Assembly (NCBI GenBank): GCA_035559775.1
Contig: DATMAU010000064.1
Coordinates: forward strand, 1 to 64,000
Direction: 5' to 3'
DNA length: 64,000 bases
DNA from: AG1 sp035559775
Lineage (GTDB): Archaea > Thermoproteota > Thermoprotei_A > Sulfolobales > AG1
Shown: piece by piece, positions 8,748-17,783 of the stretch
Layout of the letters: every line of letters begins with the position of its first letter
How positions within the stretch are numbered: the first letter of the stretch is position 1
Notes under the pieces: model-generated
Database searches by the model: none
The model's input: only the letters and a program-made list of their open reading frames with translations
Told to the model about the DNA's origin: nothing
Translations under genes and position numbers: made by a program

Positions 8748-9848
8748 CTATACCACCAACAGATCTTTTATATACATTCTTATATCGGTTCCAAGGGCCT
8801 TCATAACCTGTTCATAAGCCTCTGGATACTTAACCCCGGAGCCTAGCTTTAGGTTCCTCCAGCTTATTATTACTATATCAAACCTAGATCCCTTAACAAG
8901 GTCTTTACTGAGCAGGGGTAAACCGTTTGAAAGATCTATTAGGGAGACAAGGTCAGGGAAGGTGCTGACTATTTCTCCCCCGCTCTCAAGATACATATAC
9001 TCGTTAGCATATGTTAAGACATACTTTCTATTATTGCAAGCTATCTCCGCCCTACCAACATCAAGGCCCTCTCTTACTTCGAGCGAGTTATCGAGCACAG
9101 CACAACCCTCAATAACCTTCCCCGACAGTTTCCTAGCTATGTTATGACTTGCCTCTCTAGGAGTTGATCTATGATCGCGTAGTATAGATCCTATCTCCAT
9201 TGCGAGCGAAATAGAGCCGGGGGCAGCATTAGTCTTAATATACCCAGCGTTGATTGGATTTCTAGCGGTGGCAACGCTTCCTTTAAGCTGAACAATAGCC
9301 CTAAGCGTATTTATAACATCCCCTAGCGATCCTTTCAGAACAGCACGGCCTTTGATACCGCCTCCAGCATCTCCCCATATAGCTGTAAGTGTGGTGATAT
9401 AGCCCAGTATACGGTGGAGGCCCATGGAACCCATTAGAACTGTTGGATGAGCTCTTCCATTGCATGGTGCATCAATTACCGGTATATCTAGGAAAAGGGA
9501 TGCGGGAAAAGGTGAGAGTGTGTTAATAGCACCTATCTCTGAGCTTATAAGGCCTTCTATATCTTTATTAAGCGTCTCAACCATGACTTTAACGGCTTTA
9601 GCTAAGTTAGCTGCTAATGATGATCTCTTCCATGAGTCGGCGCTCTGGGGACCCACGGCAGAGGTTGTTACTACTATAGAGTCTTTATCAACATCGTCTA
9701 TGGATCTTATCTCAACGATGCCAAGCCTGATAATAGATCTCCCCAACTCTAGGCCTAGCCTAAGATCCCCTCCACCGCCTCCCCCTAGGAAGCCCGAGCC
9801 GAGGACCAGATCCTCCATCTTATCATCGCTATCGATATAGATGGCCAA
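8748..9848 (-). CDS. DUF917 family protein (S-methyl thiohydantoin desulfurase-like)
   Basis: 366 aa. The glycine run LGSGFLGGGGGGDLRLG near residue 16 and the later AIWGDAGGGIKGRAVLKGS are family features of DUF917; some members act in thiohydantoin breakdown, hence the family's alternative name. Starts at TTG 9848, supported by GGTGATC four bases before it; the TTG is out of the ordinary but the spacing is right. Lies 10 bp after an M29-like peptidase gene and directly before DUF1177. A paralogue with the same peptidase neighbour is at 24464-25543. Role inferred: opening or desulfurising a cyclic amide such as a hydantoin. Confidence 0.82.
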   Translation of the reverse strand: MAIYIDSDDKMEDLVLGSGFLGGGGGGDLRLGLELGRSIIRLGIVEIRSIDDVDKDSIVVTTSAVGPQSADSWKRSSLAANLAKAVKVMVETLNKDIEGLISSEIGAINTLSPFPASLFLDIPVIDAPCNGRAHPTVLMGSMGLHRILGYITTLTAIWGDAGGGIKGRAVLKGSLGDVINTLRAIVQLKGSVATARNPINAGYIKTNAAPGSISLAMEIGSILRDHRSTPREASHNIARKLSGKVIEGCAVLDNSLEVREGLDVGRAEIACNNRKYVLTYANEYMYLESGGEIVSTFPDLVSLIDLSNGLPLLSKDLVKGSRFDIVIISWRNLKLGSGVKYPEAYEQVMKALGTDIRMYIKDLLVV

Positions 9849-9858
9849 CGAAGATCAC

Positions 9859-10848
9859 CTAGATCTTCCAAGAGCCTTTCTCTATAACAAGCCTCCCATC
9901 AATATAGATAGTAGGTTTTGTGAGGACAACATCTATATGAACCCCAGCTCTCACACTACCTCCAAAGGTACTGTTATCGCCTAGTGCTAGGTGTATAGTA
10001 CCCAGGATCTTCTCATCCTCCAAGACAACCCCGCTTAGCTTTGCAGCAGGATTACAGCCTATACCGAACTCTGCTGGGAAGTTAAATGCCTCATCTCTAC
10101 CAACGCTCTTCAAGATCCTGAGGAGCTCTCTAGCCTCGTCAGAACCTTCGATACTAACCGCTCTGCCACCTTTAACTGCTATCCTTACGGGGTTCTTTAC
10201 CAACCCCACACCTCCTGAAATGCTTCCGTCAACTACTACCATACCCTCTGCTGTTCCCTCTAGGGGTGCTATGTAGACCTCGCCAGCGGGTAAATTGCCC
10301 CAGCTTCCTGGCTTATCATAGATGCCCTCGTCAACATGGAATTCCCTATCCCTTACTGAGAAAGAGATATCGGTTCCCAGTTCGCTGAGTATTCTTATTT
10401 CGGAGCATCCTTTAATGGTTTCGAGCATTTTCCTACATAGCGGGATAACTGACTCCTTATAATTGATCGATAGTGTTCTAATGAATATATCGCGGTTTAT
10501 ATTGGGCATGGTAGCGCCCCTAGCACCTCTCTCAACAGCTTGCCTCCTAGCCTGGGTGTGTGTTAGGCTGTATTTCGTTGGCGCTATAAAGACGTCTGAC
10601 TCAAACCATGCAGCCCTAACATGTTCAGGCGGCTCCTCACCATTTCTACTCCTGGGCCTCATAACAACTAGGATTGCTTCGGAGCCAAGTTCCAGCCCTG
10701 CGTTGAACATCGCCCTACCGATCTCGATCTTCTCTGTATCTGTTATCACCACTAGCCTCTCCCCGCTCTTAAGACCCAGATTCGTTCTAAGGATATTCCT
10801 AGCTATGCTTGCGAGCCCTCTACCCTGCTCCTCACTCTCTTCGACCAT
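9859..10848 (-). CDS. M29-like aminopeptidase (first of two in tandem)
   Basis: 329 aa. It begins with LKSGERLVVITDTEKIEIGRAMFNAGLELGSEAILVVM, the Rossmann-like N-terminal half of M29 peptidases, and ends with the metal-site half: GEVYIAPLEGTAEGMVVVDGS, EFGIGCNPAAKLSG, ILGTIHLALGDNSTFGG and GVHIDVV, giving the Glu, Glu, His and His-x-Asp positions expected of metal ligands. Such enzymes remove N-terminal residues from peptides using two metal ions. SD GAGGGGATC precedes the ATG. It diverges from the adjacent M29-like gene enough to suggest a different substrate. Cytoplasmic. Confidence 0.82.
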   Translation of the reverse strand: MVEESEEQGRGLASIARNILRTNLGLKSGERLVVITDTEKIEIGRAMFNAGLELGSEAILVVMRPRSRNGEEPPEHVRAAWFESDVFIAPTKYSLTHTQARRQAVERGARGATMPNINRDIFIRTLSINYKESVIPLCRKMLETIKGCSEIRILSELGTDISFSVRDREFHVDEGIYDKPGSWGNLPAGEVYIAPLEGTAEGMVVVDGSISGGVGLVKNPVRIAVKGGRAVSIEGSDEARELLRILKSVGRDEAFNFPAEFGIGCNPAAKLSGVVLEDEKILGTIHLALGDNSTFGGSVRAGVHIDVVLTKPTIYIDGRLVIEKGSWKI

Positions 10849-10857
10849 ACGATCCCC

Positions 10858-11883
10858 TCAGAATCTCCTAAGCTTCGCGTCAAGATCAGTTAGTTCTCTA
10901 TGAACAAACCTGCCATCACTCGCAACCAGCTCATCGTCGAAGAGTACGTCTGGTCTATAGATACCGAGATCTGTGTGTGCCTTAGCAAGCCCCACTTTGC
11001 CGCGGAATTTAAGGCTCTGGGATCCGAAGCCGAACTCGATGCCAGCGTATAGCCTCTCATCCTCGAGGGGTAAGCCTCTAAGCTTAGCCTGTGGGTGAAA
11101 ACCCCAGGAGGCATGGGCTATGTAGTACATCTTCTCATCCCTTAAACTTGCTAACCATTTCTCAAAGATCCTTGCCTCGATCCCTCCCTCGATCCTTGTG
11201 ATTCTTCCCTCCTTAACTGTGAGCCTCACCGGGTTCCTCAACACCCCCAACTCGTCTGGAGGCCATATGAATGTGTCGGCAACAATGGTGCCTTCAAAAC
11301 TATCCTCCTTAGGGGCCCACGAGATCTGTCCGCCAAGGGGCTTATAGATCCCCTTCTCCCTCAGGATCCCGTCGTTGTGGAACACAGGCCTTGTGGATTC
11401 ATTCTCAAAACTTAGATCCGTTCCATTTCTGCTCTTGATCTTAACATGTCTTGCTTTTGCTGTGAGCTCTGCCAGCTTATCCCCTAGTTTACACATTCCA
11501 TCGTAATTCGCTCTTCCTATAAGCCTTATCATCATATCAGGATCCATCCCTGTTAGCTCGAGGATCCTTGCCCCAGACCTCATAGCCTCGTTATAAGCCT
11601 TGGTATGGAGGATATACATCAGGGGTAGGCTTATGATCACATCGCTAGCCTTCATAGCCTCTGCAACATGCTCCGGAGGCTCCATATCGACCTCATCTCT
11701 CGTCTCATAGATCATTATTGATGGCTCCGCTCCTAACGTATATGATGCTGATGCAAGTGCTTTGATCATCTCCCAATCTATAGCCGTGTCGGCAAGGATC
11801 AAGACCTTCTCTCCTTGTCTAACAAGGGCTAGTTCCTTTGCAGTTTTCATAGACGCTTTATAGAGCTCCATGAAGAGGTTCAT
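10858..11883 (-). CDS. M29-like aminopeptidase (second of two in tandem)
   Basis: 341 aa when started at ATG 11883, which has GGTGAGG just upstream. The open frame continues much further upstream, but that part lies antisense to aroM and has no family similarity, so it is excluded. The C-terminal half carries GGQISWAPKEDSFEGTIVADTFIWPP, YYIAHASWGFHPQAKLRG, YAGIEFGFGSQSLKFRG and KAHTDLG, a variant of the M29 metal-site layout in which the usual GxIHxALG motif is replaced by GxEFGFGSQ. The closest relative in this window is the gene at 23412-24458, not its immediate neighbour. First gene of the operon leading to DUF917 and DUF1177. Confidence 0.8.
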   Translation of the reverse strand: MNLFMELYKASMKTAKELALVRQGEKVLILADTAIDWEMIKALASASYTLGAEPSIMIYETRDEVDMEPPEHVAEAMKASDVIISLPLMYILHTKAYNEAMRSGARILELTGMDPDMMIRLIGRANYDGMCKLGDKLAELTAKARHVKIKSRNGTDLSFENESTRPVFHNDGILREKGIYKPLGGQISWAPKEDSFEGTIVADTFIWPPDELGVLRNPVRLTVKEGRITRIEGGIEARIFEKWLASLRDEKMYYIAHASWGFHPQAKLRGLPLEDERLYAGIEFGFGSQSLKFRGKVGLAKAHTDLGIYRPDVLFDDELVASDGRFVHRELTDLDAKLRRF

Positions 11884-11962
11884 AACCTCACCGCTATCTA
11901 TCAGGATAACTAGCTTATATGCAGGTATAAATACTGCCCCGCCCTCTATTAATAGTGAGGAG
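11884..11962. promoter_or_regulatory. Divergent promoter between the M29-like operon and aroM
   Basis: 79 bp separate the two starts. TATA-like sequences (CTTATATG and TATAAATA, about 11911-11930) lie in the middle, and each gene has its own SD (GGTGAGG for the peptidase, GTGAGG for aroM). Shared control of the two transcription units is likely from the arrangement but no operator repeat is evident. Confidence 0.45.
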
Positions 11963-12643
11963 ATGTTATTGGTAAAGGTAGGCTTGGTGACTATAGGCCA
12001 GTCGCCTAGAATAGATGTTACAAACGATCTCGCTAAGATCCTCCCAAAAGATGTGGAGATCCTAGAAGCTGGTGCACTAGATGACCTAGATCTGGGTGAG
12101 ATAAAGGAGCGACTCGCGCCCAAACCAGGCGAGTTGCTATATGTGACAAGGCTAAAAAGCGGCTTAGAGGTCAAAGTATCGAAAGAAAGGATCTTGGGGC
12201 TCATGCAGGCTAAAATAAATCTGTTAGAGAAATTAGGTGCTGAGATCATTGGGATCCTGTGTTCAGGAGAGTTCCCCGAGTTTAGCTCAGGGGTCCCGAT
12301 ATTATATCCAGACAAGATCTTGAAGGGAGTTGTGTCAGGTATACAGTATAGGGGAAGCGCTGTGGTTCTCATACCATCTGAAGACCAGGTGCTATATGCT
12401 AGTAATAAATGGTCACCTTATCTGAAAAACCTGGAAGTTATACCAATATCCCCCTACACGTCGAAAATCGATGATTTCGAGATCGTGGGTAAGAGGATCA
12501 GGGATCTTGGTGCAGGTCTTGTTGTTATGGACTGCATGGGATATAGCACGGATCAGAAGAGCGCGATAGGTCGCATAACAAGATCGGCAAGGATCATAAC
12601 CTCGAGAGGTGCTCTGGGCAGAGCCTTAGCAGAAATGATCTAG
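11963..12643 (+). CDS. aroM: AroM family protein, probable racemase-like fold
   Basis: 226 aa from ATG 11963, which follows AGTGAGGAG; an upstream in-frame ATG at 11870 would add 31 residues that overlap the divergent gene and do not fit the family. The N-terminal VGLVTIGQSPRIDV is diagnostic of AroM. Two cysteines in conserved-looking contexts, GILCSGEFP (C100) and VVMDCMGYS (C191), are spaced like the two catalytic cysteines of Asp/Glu/hydantoin racemases. The AroM activity itself is not established; in this setting a racemase for a hydantoin or amino acid product is an attractive inference. A family member controlled by TyrR in E. coli gave the name; no shikimate genes are here. Confidence 0.8.
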   Translation: MLLVKVGLVTIGQSPRIDVTNDLAKILPKDVEILEAGALDDLDLGEIKERLAPKPGELLYVTRLKSGLEVKVSKERILGLMQAKINLLEKLGAEIIGILCSGEFPEFSSGVPILYPDKILKGVVSGIQYRGSAVVLIPSEDQVLYASNKWSPYLKNLEVIPISPYTSKIDDFEIVGKRIRDLGAGLVVMDCMGYSTDQKSAIGRITRSARIITSRGALGRALAEMI

Positions 12644-12715
12644 AAAGCTCGCTCGCGCCGTTCTCCAGGAAAAACAAGAACAAGAAAAAGTTATTTAATA
12701 AAAATACTTGGCGTC

Positions 12716-14602
12716 CTATTTCCTAAACCTGAGGAAATAGAGCACTGCTGCAATAACAACCAGTATTATAACCACAGCCGCTATAAGGCTCCACGGAGAC
12801 ATAGATGGAACCGCCTCTACAGGCGTTGTTGTCGGCGTTGTCGGCCTAGCCTGTGTAGTGGGCGCCATTGTCGTTGTCGGGATCGGCGCTTGTGTTGTAG
12901 GTGTCGTTGTTGTTGGCGTTGTTACCTTGAGAAACACCTTCTCAGGCTTCATATAGTTGGTTCCAAAGCCGTTTTCCCATACACCGGGCTGGAGCTCATT
13001 GGAGAACGCGACATTTAGGAGCGCCACGAACGTTCTAGACACGGTCCATACAGCCGGCTGATCGTCTACTATAATGTTGAGAGCCTGCCTAACCAGCTCT
13101 ATCTGTCTTGTCTTGTTAAGCTCTTTCTCAGCTTCGAATAATAGCTGCTCCGCCTTGGGGTTACTATATCCCATGGCGTTTGACCAGGATGCTCTCACTA
13201 TACCCCTGCTCGTATAGTACTGTATAAAGTAGGAGGGTCCTGGGCCGTGAACAAATGGGAATATACTTATATCGAAATCCCAGTTCCTAAAAACGTTCTG
13301 ATGCCACGCAGCAGTATCGAGCGTTATTATCTGAACATCGATCCCCACTTCCCTTAGGAAGTCACGTATGAGCTCAGCTTCTTTAACATACCAGGGGTAT
13401 GATGTCGAGTCTATCGCCAATCTCAGCTTGAATCTGAACCCATCAGCCCCTTTCTTGTACCCTGCCTCGTCCAGCAGCCTATTAGCTTCGGCAGGATTGT
13501 AGCTGGGCTGTCTAGCGTCTGGATAGAACATGAGCGTTGCCGGAGCTCTAGAAACCATGGTATCCAGCGGCTCTACCTTACCAAAATAAACAACCTCTGC
13601 TATAGCCGTTCTATTTATAGCCATCGCAATGGCCTTCCTAACCCTCACATCCTTTAAAGGAGCAGGGCCTTCTGGGTGTAGGTTGAACCCAACAACGTCT
13701 AGAGATCCGCCGGGGCTTGGGAAGAACCAAATTTCCCTACCAGCGAGCTTGCCATCCTTGATCAGACTCTCAAGCTGGACGGCATGTGCGAAGGAGATCC
13801 CGTAGTTCCACACAAAGTCTATCTCTCCTCTCTGGAAAGCAAGCATCATTGCCTCAGAACTTGGTATGACTTTATAGACAATTCTGTCTAGATAGGGCAG
13901 CCCTTTTTTCCAGTAATTCTCATTTCTCTCAAGAACTATGTATTGACCCTTAACCCACTCTTTAAACTTGAAGGGACCGGTACCTACTGGTTTTGTGTTA
14001 TATGGGTTAGTAGCTATATCTGTACCATCATATAGATGCTTCGGGCTTATACAAGCCCCGCTCCCTCCAAAATACCCTGGATACAGTATTAGTCCCCATG
14101 TGGTATTAAACCTAAAGATGACAGTATAGTTGTCAGGTGTATCTATACCCTCTAGATATCTCCACATGCTAGCTATGAAGCTATTGAAAACAGGCCCGAT
14201 TTTTTCGTAGCTGAACTTCACGTCCTGGGATGTGAAGGGTGCTCCATCATGCCAAGTTGCATTCCTAACCAGGTAAAATGCCACAATCATCTTGTTATCC
14301 CCTGTCTTCGTGATCTGCCATGATTCGGCTAATCCGGGTCTCCATTCAAGCGTCTGTGGATCGAACTCTATAAGAGAGTTACAAAGCGGTGCAACAACCT
14401 GGTAGTACGTCCAGGTAGGGGCTCCGGTTAAGACAAGGTTAGGAGGCTCGGAGGGTATCCCGATAACCAGGGTTCCGCCATAACTTGGTACAGATCCGGT
14501 TTGCTGAGCCATAACGTTTACTGCACCGAGCAATGCGTATGAGATAACAGCCATAGCAATTGCTGAGACTAGTATCCTTGCAAAGGGTTTTGGAATGAAC
14601 AC
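12716..14602 (-). CDS. ABC transporter substrate-binding protein, oligopeptide/dipeptide family, membrane-anchored
   Basis: 628 aa. An N-terminal hydrophobic segment (residues 9-30) is a signal sequence. The SBP_bac_5 fold is clear: YGGTLVIGIPSEPPNLV, WRPGLAESWQI, ATWHDGAPFTSQDVKFSYEKI, GTGPFKFKEWVKGQYIVLERNENYW and KDVRVRKAIAMAINR. After the binding domain comes a Thr/Pro-rich linker (about residues 560-597), one transmembrane helix and the charged tail RFRK, the usual archaeal way of tethering a binding protein outside the membrane. Starts at GTG 14602. Follows the two permease genes in the same direction. No ATPase gene is adjacent. Ligand probably peptides or related amides; not determinable. 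Confidence 0.88.
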   Translation of the reverse strand: MFIPKPFARILVSAIAMAVISYALLGAVNVMAQQTGSVPSYGGTLVIGIPSEPPNLVLTGAPTWTYYQVVAPLCNSLIEFDPQTLEWRPGLAESWQITKTGDNKMIVAFYLVRNATWHDGAPFTSQDVKFSYEKIGPVFNSFIASMWRYLEGIDTPDNYTVIFRFNTTWGLILYPGYFGGSGACISPKHLYDGTDIATNPYNTKPVGTGPFKFKEWVKGQYIVLERNENYWKKGLPYLDRIVYKVIPSSEAMMLAFQRGEIDFVWNYGISFAHAVQLESLIKDGKLAGREIWFFPSPGGSLDVVGFNLHPEGPAPLKDVRVRKAIAMAINRTAIAEVVYFGKVEPLDTMVSRAPATLMFYPDARQPSYNPAEANRLLDEAGYKKGADGFRFKLRLAIDSTSYPWYVKEAELIRDFLREVGIDVQIITLDTAAWHQNVFRNWDFDISIFPFVHGPGPSYFIQYYTSRGIVRASWSNAMGYSNPKAEQLLFEAEKELNKTRQIELVRQALNIIVDDQPAVWTVSRTFVALLNVAFSNELQPGVWENGFGTNYMKPEKVFLKVTTPTTTTPTTQAPIPTTTMAPTTQARPTTPTTTPVEAVPSMSPWSLIAAVVIILVVIAAVLYFLRFRK

Positions 14603-14669
14603 CTAACATGCGCCTCTTGTGTATCAGTATGTTTAGGGGCTAATAAGTAGTTGTCGGATGCTAGAGAGC

Positions 14670-15569
14670 TCACACGGATCTGAGTTCTCTTTGCTGCTCC
14701 CTTATACGGGGGTTAATATAGTCTATGAGACCGTCTCCCAGCATGTTAAAGGCGATGATTATAATTGCTAGAAAGGAACCTGGGAATACTGCCATCCACC
14801 ATGCTGAGGTCAGATACTGCTGTGCGATATTGAGGAGCCGGCCAAGGCTGGGTACGTTAGGATCGCTCACACCCAGGAAACCCAATCCTGCCTCTACGAG
14901 TATATTGCTTCCCGTTTGGAGCGCTATGTATGGTATCACTGTGGAGATCGCGTTTGGCATTATGTGTACGAATATTATTCTTTGATCGCTTAGTCCAAGA
15001 ACCTTAGCAACCTCCACAAAAGGCTGCTCCTTTACTCTGAGAACCTCTGCTCTCATTATCCTGGCTATGCCGGGCCAGCTTGTGACTCCTATCGCCAAGA
15101 GTATGTTCTGTATGCTGGGTCCAAGTATCATAGCTATTAGCAGAGCTAGTAAGAACGATGGTACTATGAAGGCCATATCAGTTATCCTCATAAGGATCTC
15201 CCCTAGTGTCCCCCCGCGATACCCGGCTATGGCACCGATTACTATCCCTATGACCAGCGCTATTAGTGCGGACAATAACCCGACTAGCAATGTTGTCCTT
15301 ATACCGTACATCGTATCGGTATATATGTCCCTACCGAGATCATCTGTTCCAAACAAATGGCGCAAGTTGGGCGGGCTGAAGGGCTGTCCCACGAGAGTCT
15401 TCAGGGGAGGGTACCAGGTGATTAGCGGGGCTAGAATGCCAAGAGCTACTATTATGAGTACCATCGCTATAGAGGCTGTGAGCCGTGTATTAGATCTGTA
15501 GAGATCCCTAAGCACTCTCAAAAAGCGACGACCAGATCTTACTGCCCATGACCTCTTGTTATTGCTCAC
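14670..15569 (-). CDS. ABC transporter permease, DppC/OppC family
   Basis: 299 aa with about six transmembrane helices. The N-terminal PLITWYPPLKTLVGQPFSPPNLRHLFGTDDLGRDIYT is the DppC signature, and the EAA-like loop (EVAKVLGLSDQRIIFVHIMPNAISTVIPYIALQTG) contacts the ATPases. Overlaps the dppB-like gene by 4 bp, so translation is coupled. Works with the permease and binding protein on either side; the ATPases must be encoded elsewhere or be shared with the second transporter in this window. Confidence 0.88.
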   Translation of the reverse strand: MSNNKRSWAVRSGRRFLRVLRDLYRSNTRLTASIAMVLIIVALGILAPLITWYPPLKTLVGQPFSPPNLRHLFGTDDLGRDIYTDTMYGIRTTLLVGLLSALIALVIGIVIGAIAGYRGGTLGEILMRITDMAFIVPSFLLALLIAMILGPSIQNILLAIGVTSWPGIARIMRAEVLRVKEQPFVEVAKVLGLSDQRIIFVHIMPNAISTVIPYIALQTGSNILVEAGLGFLGVSDPNVPSLGRLLNIAQQYLTSAWWMAVFPGSFLAIIIIAFNMLGDGLIDYINPRIREQQRELRSV

Positions 15570-16543
15570 CCGGCTGCACCTCTCCTAACCCGTGGATCTA
15601 GGATCATATATATTATATCGATCACAAAGCTTATCACGATTATTATGAGAGAACCGTATATGAAGACGCCAAGCATGACGGGGTAGTCCCTAAGCTTGAG
15701 AGAGCTATATAGAAGAGAACCCATACCAGGCCATGAAAAAACAGTCTCTGTCACAATAGCGCTTATGAGGAGAACACCTGTATTAAACCCTATAAATGTA
15801 GTTACTGGAATAAGGGCCCCTCTAAGGGCATATCTAAGCACTATGTTCTTTTCAGACATGCCAATAGCCCTTGCCGTTAGTATATAGTCCTGTGCAAGCT
15901 CATTTATAAGAGCCCCTCTGGTCATCTTCGTAACATATGCCATATTGAAGATCGCCAGCGTTGTCGCCGGCAAAAAGAGGTGGTGAAGAACGTCCAAATA
16001 GTAGTATATACCCTCATACGAGCCCCTTACCGAAACCATGCCGCCAGTTGGGAATAATCCCAGGTTTACCGAAAACGCTAAAAGCATCATCTGACCGAGC
16101 CAGAAATAGGGTACAGAGACCCCTACTAGCGAGATCATCGATATAAATATATCCGCTAAACCCCTTCTAATGGCAGCTAAAATACCGAGAAGGATCCCAA
16201 GGATAGATGCTGCAAGCATTGCTGTTATCACGAGAACAACAGTGGCCGGAATCCTGCTCATAACTAGGGAAGCCACAGGCTCCGATCTCAGGTAGGAGTA
16301 ACCAAGATCCCCCTTCACAACATTGAGGAGATATATAACCAGCTGCTCGTAAAGAGGCTTATCAAGGCCGAACTTTTCCCTAACCGCTTTTATAAATGAC
16401 TCGTCAGAGATCTCACCTGCTAAAACGTATGTAGGATCCCCGGGGGTTATGTGGACAAGTATGAAGGTCACAATAACTACTACGAAAAATAGTGCTACAT
16501 ATAACGCAACCCTTCTAACGATGAAAGACCTAGCACCTGGCAT
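15566..16543 (-). CDS. ABC transporter permease, DppB/OppB family
   Basis: 325 aa, six predicted transmembrane helices. Family features are the first helix followed by HITPGDPTYVLAG, REKFGLDKPLYEQLVIYLLNVVKGDLGYSYLRSEPVASLV, and the cytoplasmic loop YILTARAIGMSEKNIVLRYALRGALIPVTTFIG. First gene of the permease-permease-binding protein operon; ATG 16543, with 130 bp before the divergent UbiA-family start. Inner-membrane partner of the DppC-like protein. Confidence 0.88.
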   Translation of the reverse strand: MPGARSFIVRRVALYVALFFVVVIVTFILVHITPGDPTYVLAGEISDESFIKAVREKFGLDKPLYEQLVIYLLNVVKGDLGYSYLRSEPVASLVMSRIPATVVLVITAMLAASILGILLGILAAIRRGLADIFISMISLVGVSVPYFWLGQMMLLAFSVNLGLFPTGGMVSVRGSYEGIYYYLDVLHHLFLPATTLAIFNMAYVTKMTRGALINELAQDYILTARAIGMSEKNIVLRYALRGALIPVTTFIGFNTGVLLISAIVTETVFSWPGMGSLLYSSLKLRDYPVMLGVFIYGSLIIIVISFVIDIIYMILDPRVRRGAAG

Positions 16544-16673
16544 GCGAGCACCATGGTAATAATACTATCGCCGATTAAATTCAAATCACAGCGCAAGACC
16601 AACATTGTGTGTGTTCGTTATTGTGAGAGGAAGGTTTTGCTTGTATGTTTCTCACAGTTATAGTCCTGGATCT

Positions 16674-17594
16674 ATGGTTAATAACACCCACGAACCACCT
16701 ATTATGGGTAGTGGGATGAGCTGGCCTGTTAGGTTTTTCTTTGCTCTCAGACCCTGGAGTTTTCCAATGACTATGGTCTCTATAACAGCCGGTTCTCTCT
16801 ATGCTTATAGTGTTACAGGATCCTTTGACATAGCTATATATCTCTTAACAATTGTTGGCGCCGTAGCCCTTCACGCTTTTGTTAATATAACCAATGATTA
16901 TTTCGATACTCTCTATGGTGTTGATAGGCCTGGTGCTCCTACTACTAGGTATAGGCCCCACCCTATTGTGAGTGGTCTTCTAACCCCTTCCCAGACTATC
17001 ATAGCCTCTATGGCGATCTTCGTAATAGCTCTTTCCAGTGGCATTGCGCTGACTCTGATCGATAGGTGGCTCTCTATACCTCTAGGGCTTTTGGGGGCTT
17101 TGGTGGCTCTCGAGTATACTGCTCCTCCTGCTAGGTTTAAGTATAGGGGGTTGGGGGAGCTGGGGGTTTTCGCTATGTGGGGGCCTTTGATGCATCTTGG
17201 GGCTTTCTATACCCAGACAGGGCTTATAGATCTAAGACCCATAGCTATATCGATACCTATAGGCTCTCTAGTGACATCGGTTCTTGTTATAGACTCTATA
17301 AGGGATTATGAGTTCGATAGATCCTCTGGGATAAGGACATTAACAGTTATTATTGGTAAGGAGAGGGCTTTCAAACTATATATAGCATTAATAGCCCTCG
17401 CATACATAGCACCACCAGCACTAGCATTAGCAGGGGTGGCAAGACCATGGATACTTGCAGCATTAGTAACACTCCCAAGAGCCCTCCAGCTGGTTAGATG
17501 GTTCTCAAAAGAAGTCCCAGACACTGCTGCACCCCTCACAGCACAGCTAACAATAATCTATGGTATTATATACTCAGCATCACTAGCTATATAG
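16674..17594 (+). CDS. UbiA family prenyltransferase
   Basis: About 306 aa. The polyprenyl diphosphate-binding motif is seen as NITNDYFDTLYGVD and the second Asp-rich motif as DSIRDYEFDRSSG; multiple hydrophobic helices lie between. RPWSFPMTMVSITAG near the start is typical of MenA-like members. It attaches a prenyl chain to an aromatic or glycerophosphate acceptor in the membrane (quinone or lipid synthesis); the acceptor cannot be told. The start is uncertain: GTG 16605, ATG 16674, ATG 16704 and ATG 16716 are all in frame and none has a strong SD. I use 16674. Confidence 0.8.
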   Translation: MVNNTHEPPIMGSGMSWPVRFFFALRPWSFPMTMVSITAGSLYAYSVTGSFDIAIYLLTIVGAVALHAFVNITNDYFDTLYGVDRPGAPTTRYRPHPIVSGLLTPSQTIIASMAIFVIALSSGIALTLIDRWLSIPLGLLGALVALEYTAPPARFKYRGLGELGVFAMWGPLMHLGAFYTQTGLIDLRPIAISIPIGSLVTSVLVIDSIRDYEFDRSSGIRTLTVIIGKERAFKLYIALIALAYIAPPALALAGVARPWILAALVTLPRALQLVRWFSKEVPDTAAPLTAQLTIIYGIIYSASLAI

Positions 17595-17783
17595 CAACCC
17601 AATCCAGATGCTCAGATCTAAGAAGATCTGCGAGAAGCTAGCATAGGCTATACTTTTTTATATTACATAGGGAGAAGGTTTGGTTATCCTACTAAGATCT
17701 AATTGTAATATTATTGCATCCCAGAAAAGCCCTACGAGCTAAATATGTTAATAATCCTTACACACTCAAGATATGGTGTCTCT

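Noticed and set aside
7927..8817. 296-codon open frame on the plus strand
   Set aside because: Exactly antisense to DUF1177 and DUF917 coding sequence; composition is that of a mirror frame.
11884..12372. Upstream extension of the second M29-like peptidase by 163 codons
   Set aside because: It is antisense to aroM, has no similarity to the family, and a perfect SD stands before ATG 11883.
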